DNA from: Candidatus Eremiobacteraceae bacterium
GTDB taxonomy: Bacteria > Vulcanimicrobiota > Vulcanimicrobiia > Eremiobacterales > Eremiobacteraceae
Assembly (NCBI GenBank): GCA_035710745.1
Contig: DASTCX010000004.1
Coordinates: 247,763-311,762, forward strand
Length of the DNA: 64,000 nucleotides
Reading direction: 5' to 3'
Positions 48,359 through 56,955 of this stretch are shown one piece after another. The position numbers and the translations under genes were made by a program. The first letter of the stretch is position 1, and each line of letters starts with the position of its first letter. Under the pieces are notes generated by a model. That model was given only the letters and a program-made list of their open reading frames with translations, made no database searches and had not been told where the DNA came from.

Positions 48359-49324
48359 TCACACGAGCGAGAAGACGAGCTTGCCGAAGTTCCGGTCTTT
48401 GGCGATGCGCTCGTGGGCCTCGGCGGCGTCCTCCAACTTGAAGACGCCATCGACAGGCACGCGCATCGATCCGTTTGCGAGCAGAGGAACGCCCTCGCGC
48501 TCGAAAGCACGCGTCGCTTCGACCTTCTCGTCGTACGGTCGAGCGCGAAGCATCGTGCCGTTGATGCGAAGGCGCTTCGTCATGAGCGTGCGCAACGGCA
48601 GCGAAGCTGCGGTTCCGCCGAGCGTCGAGACGACGATGAGCCGACCGCGCGTCCGAAGCGCTTTGAGGTTCTGCTCCAGGTAGGGTGCGCCGATGAAATC
48701 GATGACGACGTCGATGTCGCGAGCGATCTCATCGAACGGCGTCGCCGCAGGATCGATCGCGACGTCGAGACCGAGCGCTGTCGCTCTCTCGAGCTTATCG
48801 GCGGTGCGCGAGGTGCCGAAAACCGTGCAGTCGCGGGCCTTTGCGAGCTGAAGCGCGGCGATACCGACACCCGAGCCGACGGCGTGGATCAGAACTCGTT
48901 CGCCCCGCGCGAGCGCACCCTGCGTGTAGAGCGCGTCGTGCGCGGTGACGTACGCTTCGGGGATCGCACCGGCGTCGATATCAGCGACCGCATCGGGCAA
49001 GAGCATCGATAGGTGCTCGCGCGTGAGCAAGTACTCGGCCTGCGCACCGCCGCCGACGAGGCCGAAAACACGTTGACCTACCTTTCGCGCGGTGACGCCC
49101 GGTCCGATCGCGTCGACGACGCCCGAGAATTCGAGGCCGGGGATGTCCTGCGGGGAATCGGGCGGCGCGGGATAGCGGCCCTCTCGCTGCATGAGGTCGG
49201 CTCGGTTGACGCCGGCAGCGAAGATGCGCACGAGGATCTCATCGCCGCGAGGTTCTGGTTTCGGGCGATCGACGACCGCTAACACATCGGGACCGCCAGG
49301 TCGCGTGATCACCAGGGCCTTCAT
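48359..49324 (-). CDS. NAD(P)H:quinone oxidoreductase, zinc-independent MDR family
   Basis: 321 residues. It starts MKALVITRPGGPDVLAVVDRPKPEPRGDEILVRIFAAGVNRADLMQREGRYP, which matches the PIG3/QOR branch of the medium-chain dehydrogenase superfamily. Catalytic-zinc Cys/His and the structural four-Cys lobe are absent. NADPH site: VLIHAVGSGVGIAALQLAKARDCTVFGTSRTADKLERA (AxxGxG-type). It ends AAEAHERIAKDRNFGKLVFSL, also typical. It reduces quinones or alkenals with NADPH in the cytosol. It probably forms a two-gene unit with the methyltransferase. Confidence 0.9.
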   Translation of the reverse strand: MKALVITRPGGPDVLAVVDRPKPEPRGDEILVRIFAAGVNRADLMQREGRYPAPPDSPQDIPGLEFSGVVDAIGPGVTARKVGQRVFGLVGGGAQAEYLLTREHLSMLLPDAVADIDAGAIPEAYVTAHDALYTQGALARGERVLIHAVGSGVGIAALQLAKARDCTVFGTSRTADKLERATALGLDVAIDPAATPFDEIARDIDVVIDFIGAPYLEQNLKALRTRGRLIVVSTLGGTAASLPLRTLMTKRLRINGTMLRARPYDEKVEATRAFEREGVPLLANGSMRVPVDGVFKLEDAAEAHERIAKDRNFGKLVFSLV

Positions 49325-49340
49325 GCGAGCACCCGCTCAT

Positions 49341-49365
49341 CCGAGCTTCGCTCGGAATACCACAT
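49341..49365 (+). repeat. Second palindrome family, copy 2
   Basis: CCGAGC-TTC-GCTCGG hairpin followed by AATACCACAT, upstream of the oxidoreductase start and divergent from the decarboxylase gene. Outer G-C pair is lost compared with the copies at 36231 and 56882. Confidence 0.65.
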
Positions 49366-49533
49366 CCTCGATTCCGTGATAGTAAAGGTCGAGCGGTCCG
49401 TCTTCAAAAAAACACCGCAGTAATGGCACGCCGACGTCTGCTCCCTGCCTGCCGCCACTTCTGGGAGTTCTGGTAATCCCACGGGCTCGCGATTTCCGAT
49501 TTCCGTTCGCGACCCTGTGAGGAACCACCGACC

Positions 49534-51024
49534 GTGCCTCGTCTGAGCCAGCACAAGACCCCGTATTTCGACGCGCTCCGGGATTACGTCGATTCCGGCA
49601 CGCATTCGTTCCACACGCCCGGCCACAAGCAAGGCGCCGGCATGCACAAGCGGCTGCGCGACTTCATCGGCGACAACGTCCTGTCGATCGATCTGACGCA
49701 GATCCGCGGCCTCGACGACCTCAACCAGCCCGAAGGCCCGATCCTCGAAGCGATGCGTCTCGCCGCGCTTGCCTACGGCGCCGACTACTCGTACTTCCTG
49801 GTCAACGGGTCGACCGCCGGCAATCAGGCGATGCTCATGACCTCGCTGCGTCCTGACGACGCCGTATTGCTTCCGCGCAACAGCCACAAGTCGGCGACGA
49901 GTGCGCTCATCATGAGCGCGACGCGCCCGATCTACATGGCGCCCGAAGTCGACCACGATCTCCACGTCGACCACGCGGTGACCGCCGAGACCGTCGAGCG
50001 TTCGCTCGAGGAGCATCCGGAAGTCAAAGCGGTTTTCGTGACGAGCCCGACCTATTACGGCGCGACCGCAGACCTCAAGGCCATCGAGCAGCTCGTCCAC
50101 GCGCGCGGCAAGCTGCTGCTCGTCGACGAGGCATGGGGGCCGCATCTCCATTTCCACCCCGAGCTGCCGCCGTCGGCGACATCGGTCGGCGCAGACGCGT
50201 GCGTCAACTCGACCCACAAACTGCTCGCCGGCATGAGCCAGGCGTCGATGCTCCATACGGTCGGCTCGCGCATCGACCAAGGCCGTTTGCGAAGCACGCT
50301 GCGCATCTTCCAGAGCACGAGCCCGCAGCTCGTCCTGCTCGCATCGCTCGACGTCTGCCGCATGCAGATGGCGACCGAAGGCAAAGCGCTGCTTGCCGGT
50401 GCGCTTGCGCTTGCGCGCGACGTCCGCCGGCGCCTCAACGAGATCCCCGGCGTTTACTGCATGGGACCGGATCAGATCGGCAAGCCCGGCGTCGCGGGAT
50501 ACGACGAGACGCGCATCGTCATCACCGTCAAGGATCTCGGTTATACCGGATATGAAGCCGAGCGCATCCTGCGTTTGCGCTACAACGTCCAGGTCGAGCT
50601 CGCCGACCTCTTCAACGTCGTCGCGCTCGTGACGCTCGGCGATACGAAAGAATCGACCGACGCGCTGGTCAATGCGGTGCAAGAGCTCGCGCGTGAGGAC
50701 CGCCCTATCGACATCTATTCGCCGACGGGCGTCCTCGAGAAACGGCTCAAGCGAGGTTCGTATAAGATCCCGCCGATACCCGAACTCGTCGTGACTCCAC
50801 GGGAGGCGTTCCTGCGCGATTACGTCGAAGTCCCGTTCAAGAAAAGCGCTGGGCGCGTTTGTGCGGAGGTGGTAACGCCGTACCCCCCAGGAATCCCGAT
50901 CCTCTGTCCGGGGGAACGGATCACGCAAGAGACGATCGAATATCTCCGGTTGGAGCTCAAAGCCGGCGTCCACATCCAAGGGCCCGTGGACAAGAAACTG
51001 GGCATGATCCGGGTGCTTCCGTGA
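49534..51024 (+). CDS. Orn/Lys/Arg decarboxylase family PLP enzyme
   Basis: 496 residues from GTG (TGAGGAACC upstream). Fold type I PLP enzyme related to Bacillus YaaO/SpeA-type arginine or lysine decarboxylases. Visible motifs are TPYFDALRDYVDSGTHSFHTPGHKQGAG, VNGSTAGNQAMLMTSLRP, LLLVDEAWGPHLHFHPELP and the PLP lysine K229 in NSTHKLLAGMSQASML. The C-terminal domain ends EVVTPYPPGIPILCPGERI. Product is likely a polyamine (agmatine, cadaverine or putrescine). It precedes an ATPase gene and tmk, much as yaaO precedes tmk in Firmicutes. Confidence 0.9.
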   Translation: MPRLSQHKTPYFDALRDYVDSGTHSFHTPGHKQGAGMHKRLRDFIGDNVLSIDLTQIRGLDDLNQPEGPILEAMRLAALAYGADYSYFLVNGSTAGNQAMLMTSLRPDDAVLLPRNSHKSATSALIMSATRPIYMAPEVDHDLHVDHAVTAETVERSLEEHPEVKAVFVTSPTYYGATADLKAIEQLVHARGKLLLVDEAWGPHLHFHPELPPSATSVGADACVNSTHKLLAGMSQASMLHTVGSRIDQGRLRSTLRIFQSTSPQLVLLASLDVCRMQMATEGKALLAGALALARDVRRRLNEIPGVYCMGPDQIGKPGVAGYDETRIVITVKDLGYTGYEAERILRLRYNVQVELADLFNVVALVTLGDTKESTDALVNAVQELAREDRPIDIYSPTGVLEKRLKRGSYKIPPIPELVVTPREAFLRDYVEVPFKKSAGRVCAEVVTPYPPGIPILCPGERITQETIEYLRLELKAGVHIQGPVDKKLGMIRVLP

Positions 51025-51051
51025 TCGGCCCGCGTCACATGAGGTGACTAC

Positions 51052-52659
51052 TTGAAAGAGGACCTAGCCCAGATACCGTCGGGCGAATGGGAACTCGACG
51101 CCCTGCTCGACATCTTCCCTCCCGCCATCCGACAAGCGCTCGTCCACCTCCCGAACCTCCACGATCTCATCGAAGTCATCCTCGATCTCGGGCGTCTTCC
51201 CGAAGCGCGCTTCCCGAACGACTATTGCTATCTCGCGCAGACGCCCGTGACCGCCGACGACATCGCCGCGGTCGTCGCGAAAGTCGGCGAGTTCGGTAAA
51301 GACAACCGCGCGGGCATCGAGCAGACGCTCCACCGCATCTCATGTCTGCGCAACCGGAGCGGAAAGATCATCGGCCTCACGTGCCGCGTCGGGCGCGCGG
51401 TCTACGGTACGATCGATATCATCCTCGACGTCGTGCGCGCCGGCAAGTCGATCCTACTCCTCGGCAAGCCCGGCGTCGGCAAGACGACGATGCTGCGTGA
51501 AGTCGCGCGCGTGCTTTCGGGGGATCTTCGCAAGCGCGTCGTCATCGTCGACACGAGCAATGAGATCGCCGGCGACGGCGACGTGCCGCACGCAGGCATC
51601 GGCCACGCACGCCGGCTCCAAGTGGACGTCCCGATCAACCAGCATGCGGTCATGATCGAAGCGGTCGAGAACCACATGCCCGAAGTCATCGTCATCGACG
51701 AGATCGGCACCGAAGCCGAAGCGCTAGCGGCGCGGACGATCGCCGAGCGCGGCGTACAGCTCATCGGCACCGCGCACGGCATCGATCTCGACAACCTGCT
51801 CGTCAACCCGACGCTCTCCGATCTCGTCGGCGGCATCGGACCGGTGACGCTCTCGGACGAGGAAGCGAAGCGGCGCGGCACGCGCAAGACCGTGCTCGAG
51901 CGGAAAGCGCCACCGACGTTCGACGTCCTGATCGAGATCCAGGACCGCAACCGGCTCGCGCTCCACGCGCCGGTCGCCGACGTCGTCGACGCTTTGCTGC
52001 GCGGCCACGAGCCGCGGCCCGAGGTCCGAGTCCGCAACGCCAAGGGCGGCGTCGAGGTCGTGCAAGAGGCCGAAGCGCAGACCGTGCAGACGCGCTACAC
52101 GCCGACGCGCGATCGGGTCCGCGATCGGGATCGCGATGTCTTCGAACGTCACGCCGCGTCGATCGACGATCCGGACGCCGACGACGATCAACAATCCGAG
52201 ATCGTACGCATCTTCCCGTACGGCGTCAGCCGCAGCAAGATCGAGCGTGCTATCGGCAGCCTACGGGTGCCCGCGATGATCGCGCGCAAGTGGGACGATG
52301 CCGACGTCGTCCTCACGCTCAAAGCGCTCGAACGCCGCGACAGCGGCAAGCTGCGCGAGATCGCCGCGCAGAACATCCCGATCTATGCGCTGAAGACGAA
52401 CACGACGGCGCAGATCCAATCGTGTCTGAAAGACCTCTACGACTTGCCGTCGGTCGACGAAGAGGAGCTCGCGCTCCGCGAAGCCGAGGAAGCGGTCTAC
52501 AAAGTGATGCTCCATCACAAACCGGTCGAGCTGTCGCCGCAGTCGTCGTACATCCGACGGCTCCAGCATCAGCTCGCCGAGAAGTACCGCCTCGAATCGC
52601 GCTCGACCGGCACCGAGCCGAACCGGCGCGTTCGCGTCTTCAAGGAGCCCGCCCAATAG
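51052..52659 (+). CDS. Ycf45/SpoIIIAA-like AAA ATPase with R3H-type C-terminus
   Basis: 535 residues from TTG with GAGGTG five bases upstream. The ATPase core (110-310) shows LLLGKPGVGKTTMLREVARVL (Walker lysine K144), VVIVDTSNEIAGDGDVPHAGIGHARRLQV, VIVIDEIGTEAEALAARTIAERGVQLIGTAHG and LLVNPTLSDLVGGIGPVTLSD, matching cyanobacterial Ycf45 and sporulation SpoIIIAA relatives. A charged linker (RDRVRDRDRDVF) separates a second half with IVRIFPYGVSRSKIERAIGSLRVP and a C-terminal R3H-like end (ESRSTGTEPNRRVRVFK). R3H domains bind single-stranded nucleic acid. Function is undefined. Its TAG overlaps the apparent ATA start of tmk. Confidence 0.85.
   Translation: MKEDLAQIPSGEWELDALLDIFPPAIRQALVHLPNLHDLIEVILDLGRLPEARFPNDYCYLAQTPVTADDIAAVVAKVGEFGKDNRAGIEQTLHRISCLRNRSGKIIGLTCRVGRAVYGTIDIILDVVRAGKSILLLGKPGVGKTTMLREVARVLSGDLRKRVVIVDTSNEIAGDGDVPHAGIGHARRLQVDVPINQHAVMIEAVENHMPEVIVIDEIGTEAEALAARTIAERGVQLIGTAHGIDLDNLLVNPTLSDLVGGIGPVTLSDEEAKRRGTRKTVLERKAPPTFDVLIEIQDRNRLALHAPVADVVDALLRGHEPRPEVRVRNAKGGVEVVQEAEAQTVQTRYTPTRDRVRDRDRDVFERHAASIDDPDADDDQQSEIVRIFPYGVSRSKIERAIGSLRVPAMIARKWDDADVVLTLKALERRDSGKLREIAAQNIPIYALKTNTTAQIQSCLKDLYDLPSVDEEELALREAEEAVYKVMLHHKPVELSPQSSYIRRLQHQLAEKYRLESRSTGTEPNRRVRVFKEPAQ
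52642..52658 (+). promoter_or_regulatory. Shine-Dalgarno and ATA start of tmk
   Basis: AAGGAG (52642-52647) lies eight bases before ATA at 52656. The ATA overlaps the stop of the preceding gene in an ATAG. In the tmk frame no ATG, GTG or TTG occurs between here and 52290, more than 120 codons upstream. Confidence 0.7.
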
Positions 52660-53282
52660 ACGGCGGGCTCTTCGTCACCTTCGAAGGCGTCGAGGGCGCA
52701 GGCAAGTCGACGCAGGTCCGGCTCCTTCACGAATACCTGTCGAACACGAACATCCCGTTCGTGTTCACGCGCGAACCTGGCGGCACGCCGCTCGGCGAGA
52801 AGCTCCGGACGCTGCTCATCGATCCGCTACATCAGATGTCGGCGGAAGCCGAGGCGCTCATCCTCTCCGCATCGCGCGCGGAACTCGTCGACAAGGTCAT
52901 CGAGCCGGCGCTGCGCGAGAACCGGCTCGTCGTCTGCGATCGCTTCTGGGATGCGACGATCGCCTACCAAGGCTACGGCCGCGGGTTACCCGTCGACACG
53001 CTCGTCCGTCTCACGATGTTCGCAGCGCGCGGAATCGAGCCGGACCTGACGTTCTTGCTCGACGTCCCCGTTCGCGTGTCGCAAGAGCGCATCCGCGGCA
53101 GGCTCGGCTTTGCCGATCGCCTCGAGCAAGAATCGATCGATTTTCACGAGCGGGTCGCGCTCGGCTATCGCGAGCTTGCGGCGGCGGCGCCGCACCGCTT
53201 CATCGTCGTCGATGGGCGCCGCCCGGAAGACGAGATCGCGGTCGAGCTGCGCCAGCAGGTCATCGCCCGCTGGAAACGCTGA
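52656..53282 (+). CDS. tmk: Thymidylate kinase, probably starting at ATA
   Basis: 208 residues if the start is ATA at 52656, which is the normal family length. Tmk makes dTDP from dTMP. Motifs counted from that start are DGGLFVTFEGVEGAGKSTQ (P-loop 10-18), FTREPGGTPLGEKLRTLLID and the DRFWDATIAYQGYGRGL loop (DR[YF] plus AYQG). Then come LTFLLDVPVRVSQERIRGR and RLEQESIDFHERVALGYRELA (LID-type region). Everything upstream of ATA in this frame is the shadow of the R3H gene. The Shine-Dalgarno at the right distance and the ATAG overlap with the upstream stop support this unusual codon. Confidence 0.9.
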   Translation: MDGGLFVTFEGVEGAGKSTQVRLLHEYLSNTNIPFVFTREPGGTPLGEKLRTLLIDPLHQMSAEAEALILSASRAELVDKVIEPALRENRLVVCDRFWDATIAYQGYGRGLPVDTLVRLTMFAARGIEPDLTFLLDVPVRVSQERIRGRLGFADRLEQESIDFHERVALGYRELAAAAPHRFIVVDGRRPEDEIAVELRQQVIARWKR

Positions 53283-53295
53283 CCATTGAGGAAAG

Positions 53296-53329
53296 GGAGC
53301 GGTCGAGATTTATCTCGACCGCCGCGGCC
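53296..53329 (+). repeat. REP-like palindrome, copy 8
   Basis: Perfect type A copy (GGAG head, GCGGTCGAGAT arms around TT, CGCGGCC tail) 13 bp after the tmk stop, in the gap before the exported zincin. Confidence 0.9.
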
Positions 53330-53497
53330 TAGCTATTCTATAGTTTGCGTGCGCTTTTAGGTTGCCGCCGTGGAATCCGGACCGAGCCGCGTGCGAGGCC
53401 GCGATTTGCTCGCAGGCATCACACCGTTGCCATTTAAATGCCGTCGGTGAGCCGGACAGGGGTCCGGTCGGCTATCATTGCATCGAGGAGACCACAC

Positions 53498-56098
53498 ATG
53501 CGTCGATTTTCGACTTCGTTGATTTTGGCGTTGCTCGCGACGTTTGCGCTCGCCTGCACCGCCCGCGCCGATGACAACGCACCCGCCGACTACACGAAGT
53601 GGATCGCGGGCAAGACGCCGCAACTCGGCCTGTTCACGATTTGGCGCGACGGCGGGAAGGTCTACCTCGAAGCCTCGAGCGCTCAGCTCGACAAGGACTT
53701 CATCGAACAGGCGCTGCCGGTGAGCGGTCTCGGCGGCTGGGATATCACGCCGGGCAATCCGTACTTCGACCTCGCGCGCGTCATCCGGTTCTCGCGCGAG
53801 GACGACAAGATCTCGATCACCTGGCCGAACACGTCGTTCGTCGCGCCGGCGAACGCGGCCGCGCAACGCGCTATCGATGCGACGTTCGCGGCGTCCGTCG
53901 CCGCGGTGGCGCCGATCGTCGCCGAGGACGCCACGGGCCAGCACATCGTCTTCGATGCATCGCCGCTTCTCGGCGACCTGAGCGACTTCACCGACGGCAT
54001 CAACTTCTCGATCGGCATCACCGATCCGCAGGCTAAGTACGGGCTCGACTCCGATCGCACGTATTTCGGCCCGACGAAGGCGTTTGCGGACAACGACATC
54101 ATCGAGGTCGATCAGACGTTCGCTTCGCTGCAGCCGCCGTCGTCGGTCGACAACGTGCCCGACCCGCGGAGCATCCAGCTGAAGCTCGACTACAACATCG
54201 CAGCCGCGCCCGACGACGGTTACGTGCCGCGCATCGCGGACGAGCGCGTCGGCTTCTATCCGAACATCCAGCTCCAATACGGCAACGACGCGGTCGACGG
54301 GCGCCAAGTGCGCTACATCATGCGCTGGAACTTCGCGCCGGCCGATCCGACGAGGCCGTCGCAAGCGACGCACCCGATGGTGCTGTATCTGAGCAACACG
54401 ATCCCGGCGCGCTACCACGACACGGTCCGCAGCGCGCTCCTTCAATGGAACAAGGCATTTACGGCGGCCGGAATCCTCGGTGCTATCCAAGTGAAGGATC
54501 AACCGGACGATCCCAGTTGGGATCCGGACGACATCCGGCACAACGTCGTGCGCTGGCTGACGGAGTCGAACAGCGGCGGTTTCGCGCAGGCGGGTTCGGT
54601 TTGGGATCCGAGGACCGGCGAGCTCATCCATACCGGCATCGTTCTCGATTCGGACCTCATGACGAACTCGTACGTCGACTGGCGCGACTACGCGGATCCG
54701 GCACGGGTCGATGGCGCGCAGGCGAGGACCGAGGCGGCATACGGACGCGGCATGCGCTTGCAGGCGGCGTTCGGTCGCACGGCGCTTGCCGAGATGGGGC
54801 TGATGAGCACGCCCGCCCAGCAAAACGCGTTCGACCAGCAATTCTTGCTCTCGATCGTGCTCCACGAGTCAGGGCACGAGATGGGCTTGCAGCACAACTT
54901 CATCGGCTCGGAGGCGTATACGGCTAAAGATCTGCAGAGCAAGGCCTTTACGTCGCGATACGGCGTCACGAGCTCGGTCATGGAGTATTCGCCACTCAAC
55001 ATCTGGCCGAAGGGCACGCCGCAAGGCGACTACTGGCAGACGACGCTCGGCCCGTACGACTACTACGTCATCCATTGGGGCTACGCGCACATCCCCGGTG
55101 CGAAGACTCCGCAAGACGAAGTGCCGACACTGAAGCGGTGGGCGTCGGTGTGGTCGAATCCGCGCTATTCGTTCGCGATGGACGAAGACGTGTCGTACTT
55201 CGACGCGCACGCGATCGACCCGCGCGTCAGCCACTGGGATCTGACGAACGACAACCTCGGCTGGTGCGGCACGCAGATGCAGCTGGCGGCGAAGATCATG
55301 AGCACGGTCGCGCAGCGTTACCCATCATCGGGGCAGGCGTTCGACTCGGCGCGCACCGCGTTCGGCGATATCCTCGGCCACGACACGACGTGCATCTATA
55401 TGGTCGAGCACTACATCGGGGGCGAATACGTCAACCGTTCGCACGTCGGCGATCCCGGCTTCAACGGCGTTCCGCTTTCGAACGTCCGCCGTTCCGACGA
55501 GCAGCGCGCGTTCGGTCTGCTTGACCGCTATTTGTTCTCGGACCAGGCGTGGGATTATTCGCCGTCGCTGCTCCGCAAACTCGTCTACACCGAGTGGGTG
55601 ACGGACTTCCCACAGCCGGTATGGGCGTACGCGCCGCAGCCGCGGCATGACATGCCGATCTCCGACATCGCGCTGGCGAATCAAGACGGGATTCTGCAAC
55701 GCATGTTCCAGCCGCTCATGCTCGAGCGGCTCGACGATCTGTCGATGAAATATCCGGCTGGCGCGACGATGAGCCTAACCGATCTCTTCTCCTGGATGCA
55801 GCAAAGCGCGTTCGGCGACATGCAGACTAAGGGGTTGAGCTCGATCGGCGAGATCCATCGCAACCTTCAGCAGACCTATGCGCGGATGCTGGCGCAGATG
55901 GTGCTCCATCCGGCCGACGGCACGCCGTACGACGCCCAATCGCTCGCACGCGCGGAACTGAAGTCGATGCAAAGCGACGCCGTGACGGCGCTCAAGTCGC
56001 CGAAGCTCGACGCCGTGACGCGTGCGCATCTCGAGGCGCTATCCGATCTCGCAACGCAAACCCTCGACGCCCGTCAAGTCCTCAGTACCGGCAGCTAG
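53498..56098 (+). CDS. Exported zinc metalloprotease with HExxHxxGxxH motif (DUF5117-type)
   Basis: 866 residues from the ATG at 53498, set by GAGGAG seven bases upstream. An earlier ATG at 53438 would add a basic stretch before the signal peptide. The signal is RRFSTSLILALLATFALACTARA. The catalytic motif is H456-E-S-G-H460-E-M-G-L-Q-H466-NF, i.e. HExxHxxGxxH followed by NFIGS, as in a family of large predicted periplasmic zincins (DUF5117/DUF4953). N-terminal DUF5117-type stretches are GLFTIWRDGGKVYLEASSAQLDKDF and YFDLARVIRFSR. The C-terminal 350 residues are mostly helical. It is probably periplasmic or surface-exposed. Substrate is unknown. Confidence 0.85.
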   Translation: MRRFSTSLILALLATFALACTARADDNAPADYTKWIAGKTPQLGLFTIWRDGGKVYLEASSAQLDKDFIEQALPVSGLGGWDITPGNPYFDLARVIRFSREDDKISITWPNTSFVAPANAAAQRAIDATFAASVAAVAPIVAEDATGQHIVFDASPLLGDLSDFTDGINFSIGITDPQAKYGLDSDRTYFGPTKAFADNDIIEVDQTFASLQPPSSVDNVPDPRSIQLKLDYNIAAAPDDGYVPRIADERVGFYPNIQLQYGNDAVDGRQVRYIMRWNFAPADPTRPSQATHPMVLYLSNTIPARYHDTVRSALLQWNKAFTAAGILGAIQVKDQPDDPSWDPDDIRHNVVRWLTESNSGGFAQAGSVWDPRTGELIHTGIVLDSDLMTNSYVDWRDYADPARVDGAQARTEAAYGRGMRLQAAFGRTALAEMGLMSTPAQQNAFDQQFLLSIVLHESGHEMGLQHNFIGSEAYTAKDLQSKAFTSRYGVTSSVMEYSPLNIWPKGTPQGDYWQTTLGPYDYYVIHWGYAHIPGAKTPQDEVPTLKRWASVWSNPRYSFAMDEDVSYFDAHAIDPRVSHWDLTNDNLGWCGTQMQLAAKIMSTVAQRYPSSGQAFDSARTAFGDILGHDTTCIYMVEHYIGGEYVNRSHVGDPGFNGVPLSNVRRSDEQRAFGLLDRYLFSDQAWDYSPSLLRKLVYTEWVTDFPQPVWAYAPQPRHDMPISDIALANQDGILQRMFQPLMLERLDDLSMKYPAGATMSLTDLFSWMQQSAFGDMQTKGLSSIGEIHRNLQQTYARMLAQMVLHPADGTPYDAQSLARAELKSMQSDAVTALKSPKLDAVTRAHLEALSDLATQTLDARQVLSTGS

Positions 56099-56109
56099 CA
56101 CAAGGCTGG

Positions 56110-56143
56110 GGAGCGGTCGAGATTTATCTCGACCGCCGCGGCC
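56110..56143 (+). repeat. REP-like palindrome, copy 9 (type A)
   Basis: Perfect type A copy 11 bp after the zincin stop and 48 bp before a type B copy. It is the outer left element of the nested repeats around the 56251-56853 gene. Confidence 0.9.
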
Positions 56144-56157
56144 TCTCGAAAATGGAT

Positions 56158-56192
56158 GGAGCGGTCGACCTTTACGGTCGACCGCCGCGGCC
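56158..56192 (+). repeat. REP-like palindrome, copy 10 (type B)
   Basis: Arms GCGGTCGACC and complement around TTTAC, same as the copy at 18409. A/B doublet order and spacing match the doublet at 18361/18409. Confidence 0.9.
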
Positions 56193-56210
56193 CTTGCATA
56201 GCGGTGGTGT

Positions 56211-56237
56211 AATGTAGTAGGCCGAACGCAGCTCGGC
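56211..56237 (-). repeat. Second palindrome family, copy 3 (left inverted repeat of cassette)
   Basis: AATGTAGTAGGCCGAACGCA then GCTCGGC. It is the reverse complement of the copy at 56882-56908 with two mismatches, 14 bp outside the stop of the enclosed gene. Confidence 0.85.
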
Positions 56238-56250
56238 TAGTCCTCGCGCG

Positions 56251-56853
56251 TCATCGCCAGCTGCTGATGGTATCCCGTTGCTCAGCGGTAAGCGAGGAAA
56301 AAGCCAACTCGAAGAACATCTTGAGGGGTTCAGTAAGCTCTTCTCGGTATGGCGCCAAGAAAAAGAGCGCTCGGAACAGTTCGCCCTTCTTCCAATAGGA
56401 CTTCGCAAAAAGCAGCGCTTGGTCCAAGCTCTGGTCGCGGAAACTCGTCATCTTTTTAGCCGCTTCGGCTTTGGATATCCGCTCCACGAAGTCGGTGTCA
56501 TCGGCGACTATGCGGCCCCCGTATTTGTCGAAGTATGACCTTTGTAGGTCCAAGACCGCCTGAGCTTCCGCTTCGCCGAAAGCGCCGCGCAAAGTCGTAG
56601 CTCGACCGGTCAGGGCACTTGTGTATTCGAGGAGGTGCTGCGTATCGAAGACAGCGCCAGGCTCAGACAGCCGGCCGAACTCGATTGAGATCACGTGCGA
56701 AATCTGGCCGATGTAGATATTGACGAATAGATGGTCCGCCTCGAAGCGCACGCGGCTTCCGGCTCGCTCGACGCACTTGAATTTGGGGGGCAGCGCTGGA
56801 CGGAACGTCGCGAAGGCAAGGTCGGGAAACCACAGCGGCGGCGAAAAATCCAT
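56251..56853 (-). CDS. Unknown 200-residue protein inside nested inverted repeats
   Basis: 200 residues from ATG, leftward. I recognise no family. The N-terminal half is mixed alpha/beta with many aromatics (DFSPPLWFPDLAFATFRPALPPKFKCVERAGSRVRFEADHLFVNIYIGQI). The C-terminal half is helical (SYFDKYGGRIVADD, SLDQALLFAKSYWKKGELFRALFFLAPYREELTEPLKMFFEL). No signal peptide or membrane segment is visible, so it should be cytosolic. GC is lower than in flanking genes. It is bracketed first by a 27-bp inverted repeat and then by oppositely oriented REP-like copies, which suggests the segment moved as a unit. An immunity-type or accessory role is possible but is a guess. Confidence 0.6.
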   Translation of the reverse strand: MDFSPPLWFPDLAFATFRPALPPKFKCVERAGSRVRFEADHLFVNIYIGQISHVISIEFGRLSEPGAVFDTQHLLEYTSALTGRATTLRGAFGEAEAQAVLDLQRSYFDKYGGRIVADDTDFVERISKAEAAKKMTSFRDQSLDQALLFAKSYWKKGELFRALFFLAPYREELTEPLKMFFELAFSSLTAEQRDTISSWR

Positions 56854-56881
56854 GAATGCGTCTCAAAAGCCCCCAGTTGCC

Positions 56882-56908
56882 GCCGAGCTTCGCTCGGCCT
56901 ACTACATT
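56882..56908 (+). repeat. Second palindrome family, copy 4 (right inverted repeat of cassette)
   Basis: GCCGAGC-TTC-GCTCGGC hairpin then CTACTACATT. It pairs with the inverted copy at 56211-56237, 670 bp apart end to end, enclosing one gene. Confidence 0.85.
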
Positions 56909-56921
56909 TCCTAAGTTGGGA

Positions 56922-56955
56922 GGCCGCGGCGGTCGAGATGAATCGCGACCGCTCC
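56922..56955 (-). repeat. REP-like palindrome, copy 11 (outer right element)
   Basis: Reverse orientation relative to copies 9 and 10. On the minus strand it reads GGAG, GCGGTCGCGATTCATC..., with imperfect arms, then CGCGGCC. It ends one base before the stop of the threonine synthase-like gene. Confidence 0.85.

Noticed and set aside
18361..56192. Possible CRISPR array because of repeated palindromes.
   Set aside because: Copies are kilobases apart or in pairs, lie between unrelated genes in both orientations, and have no regular spacers and no cas genes nearby.
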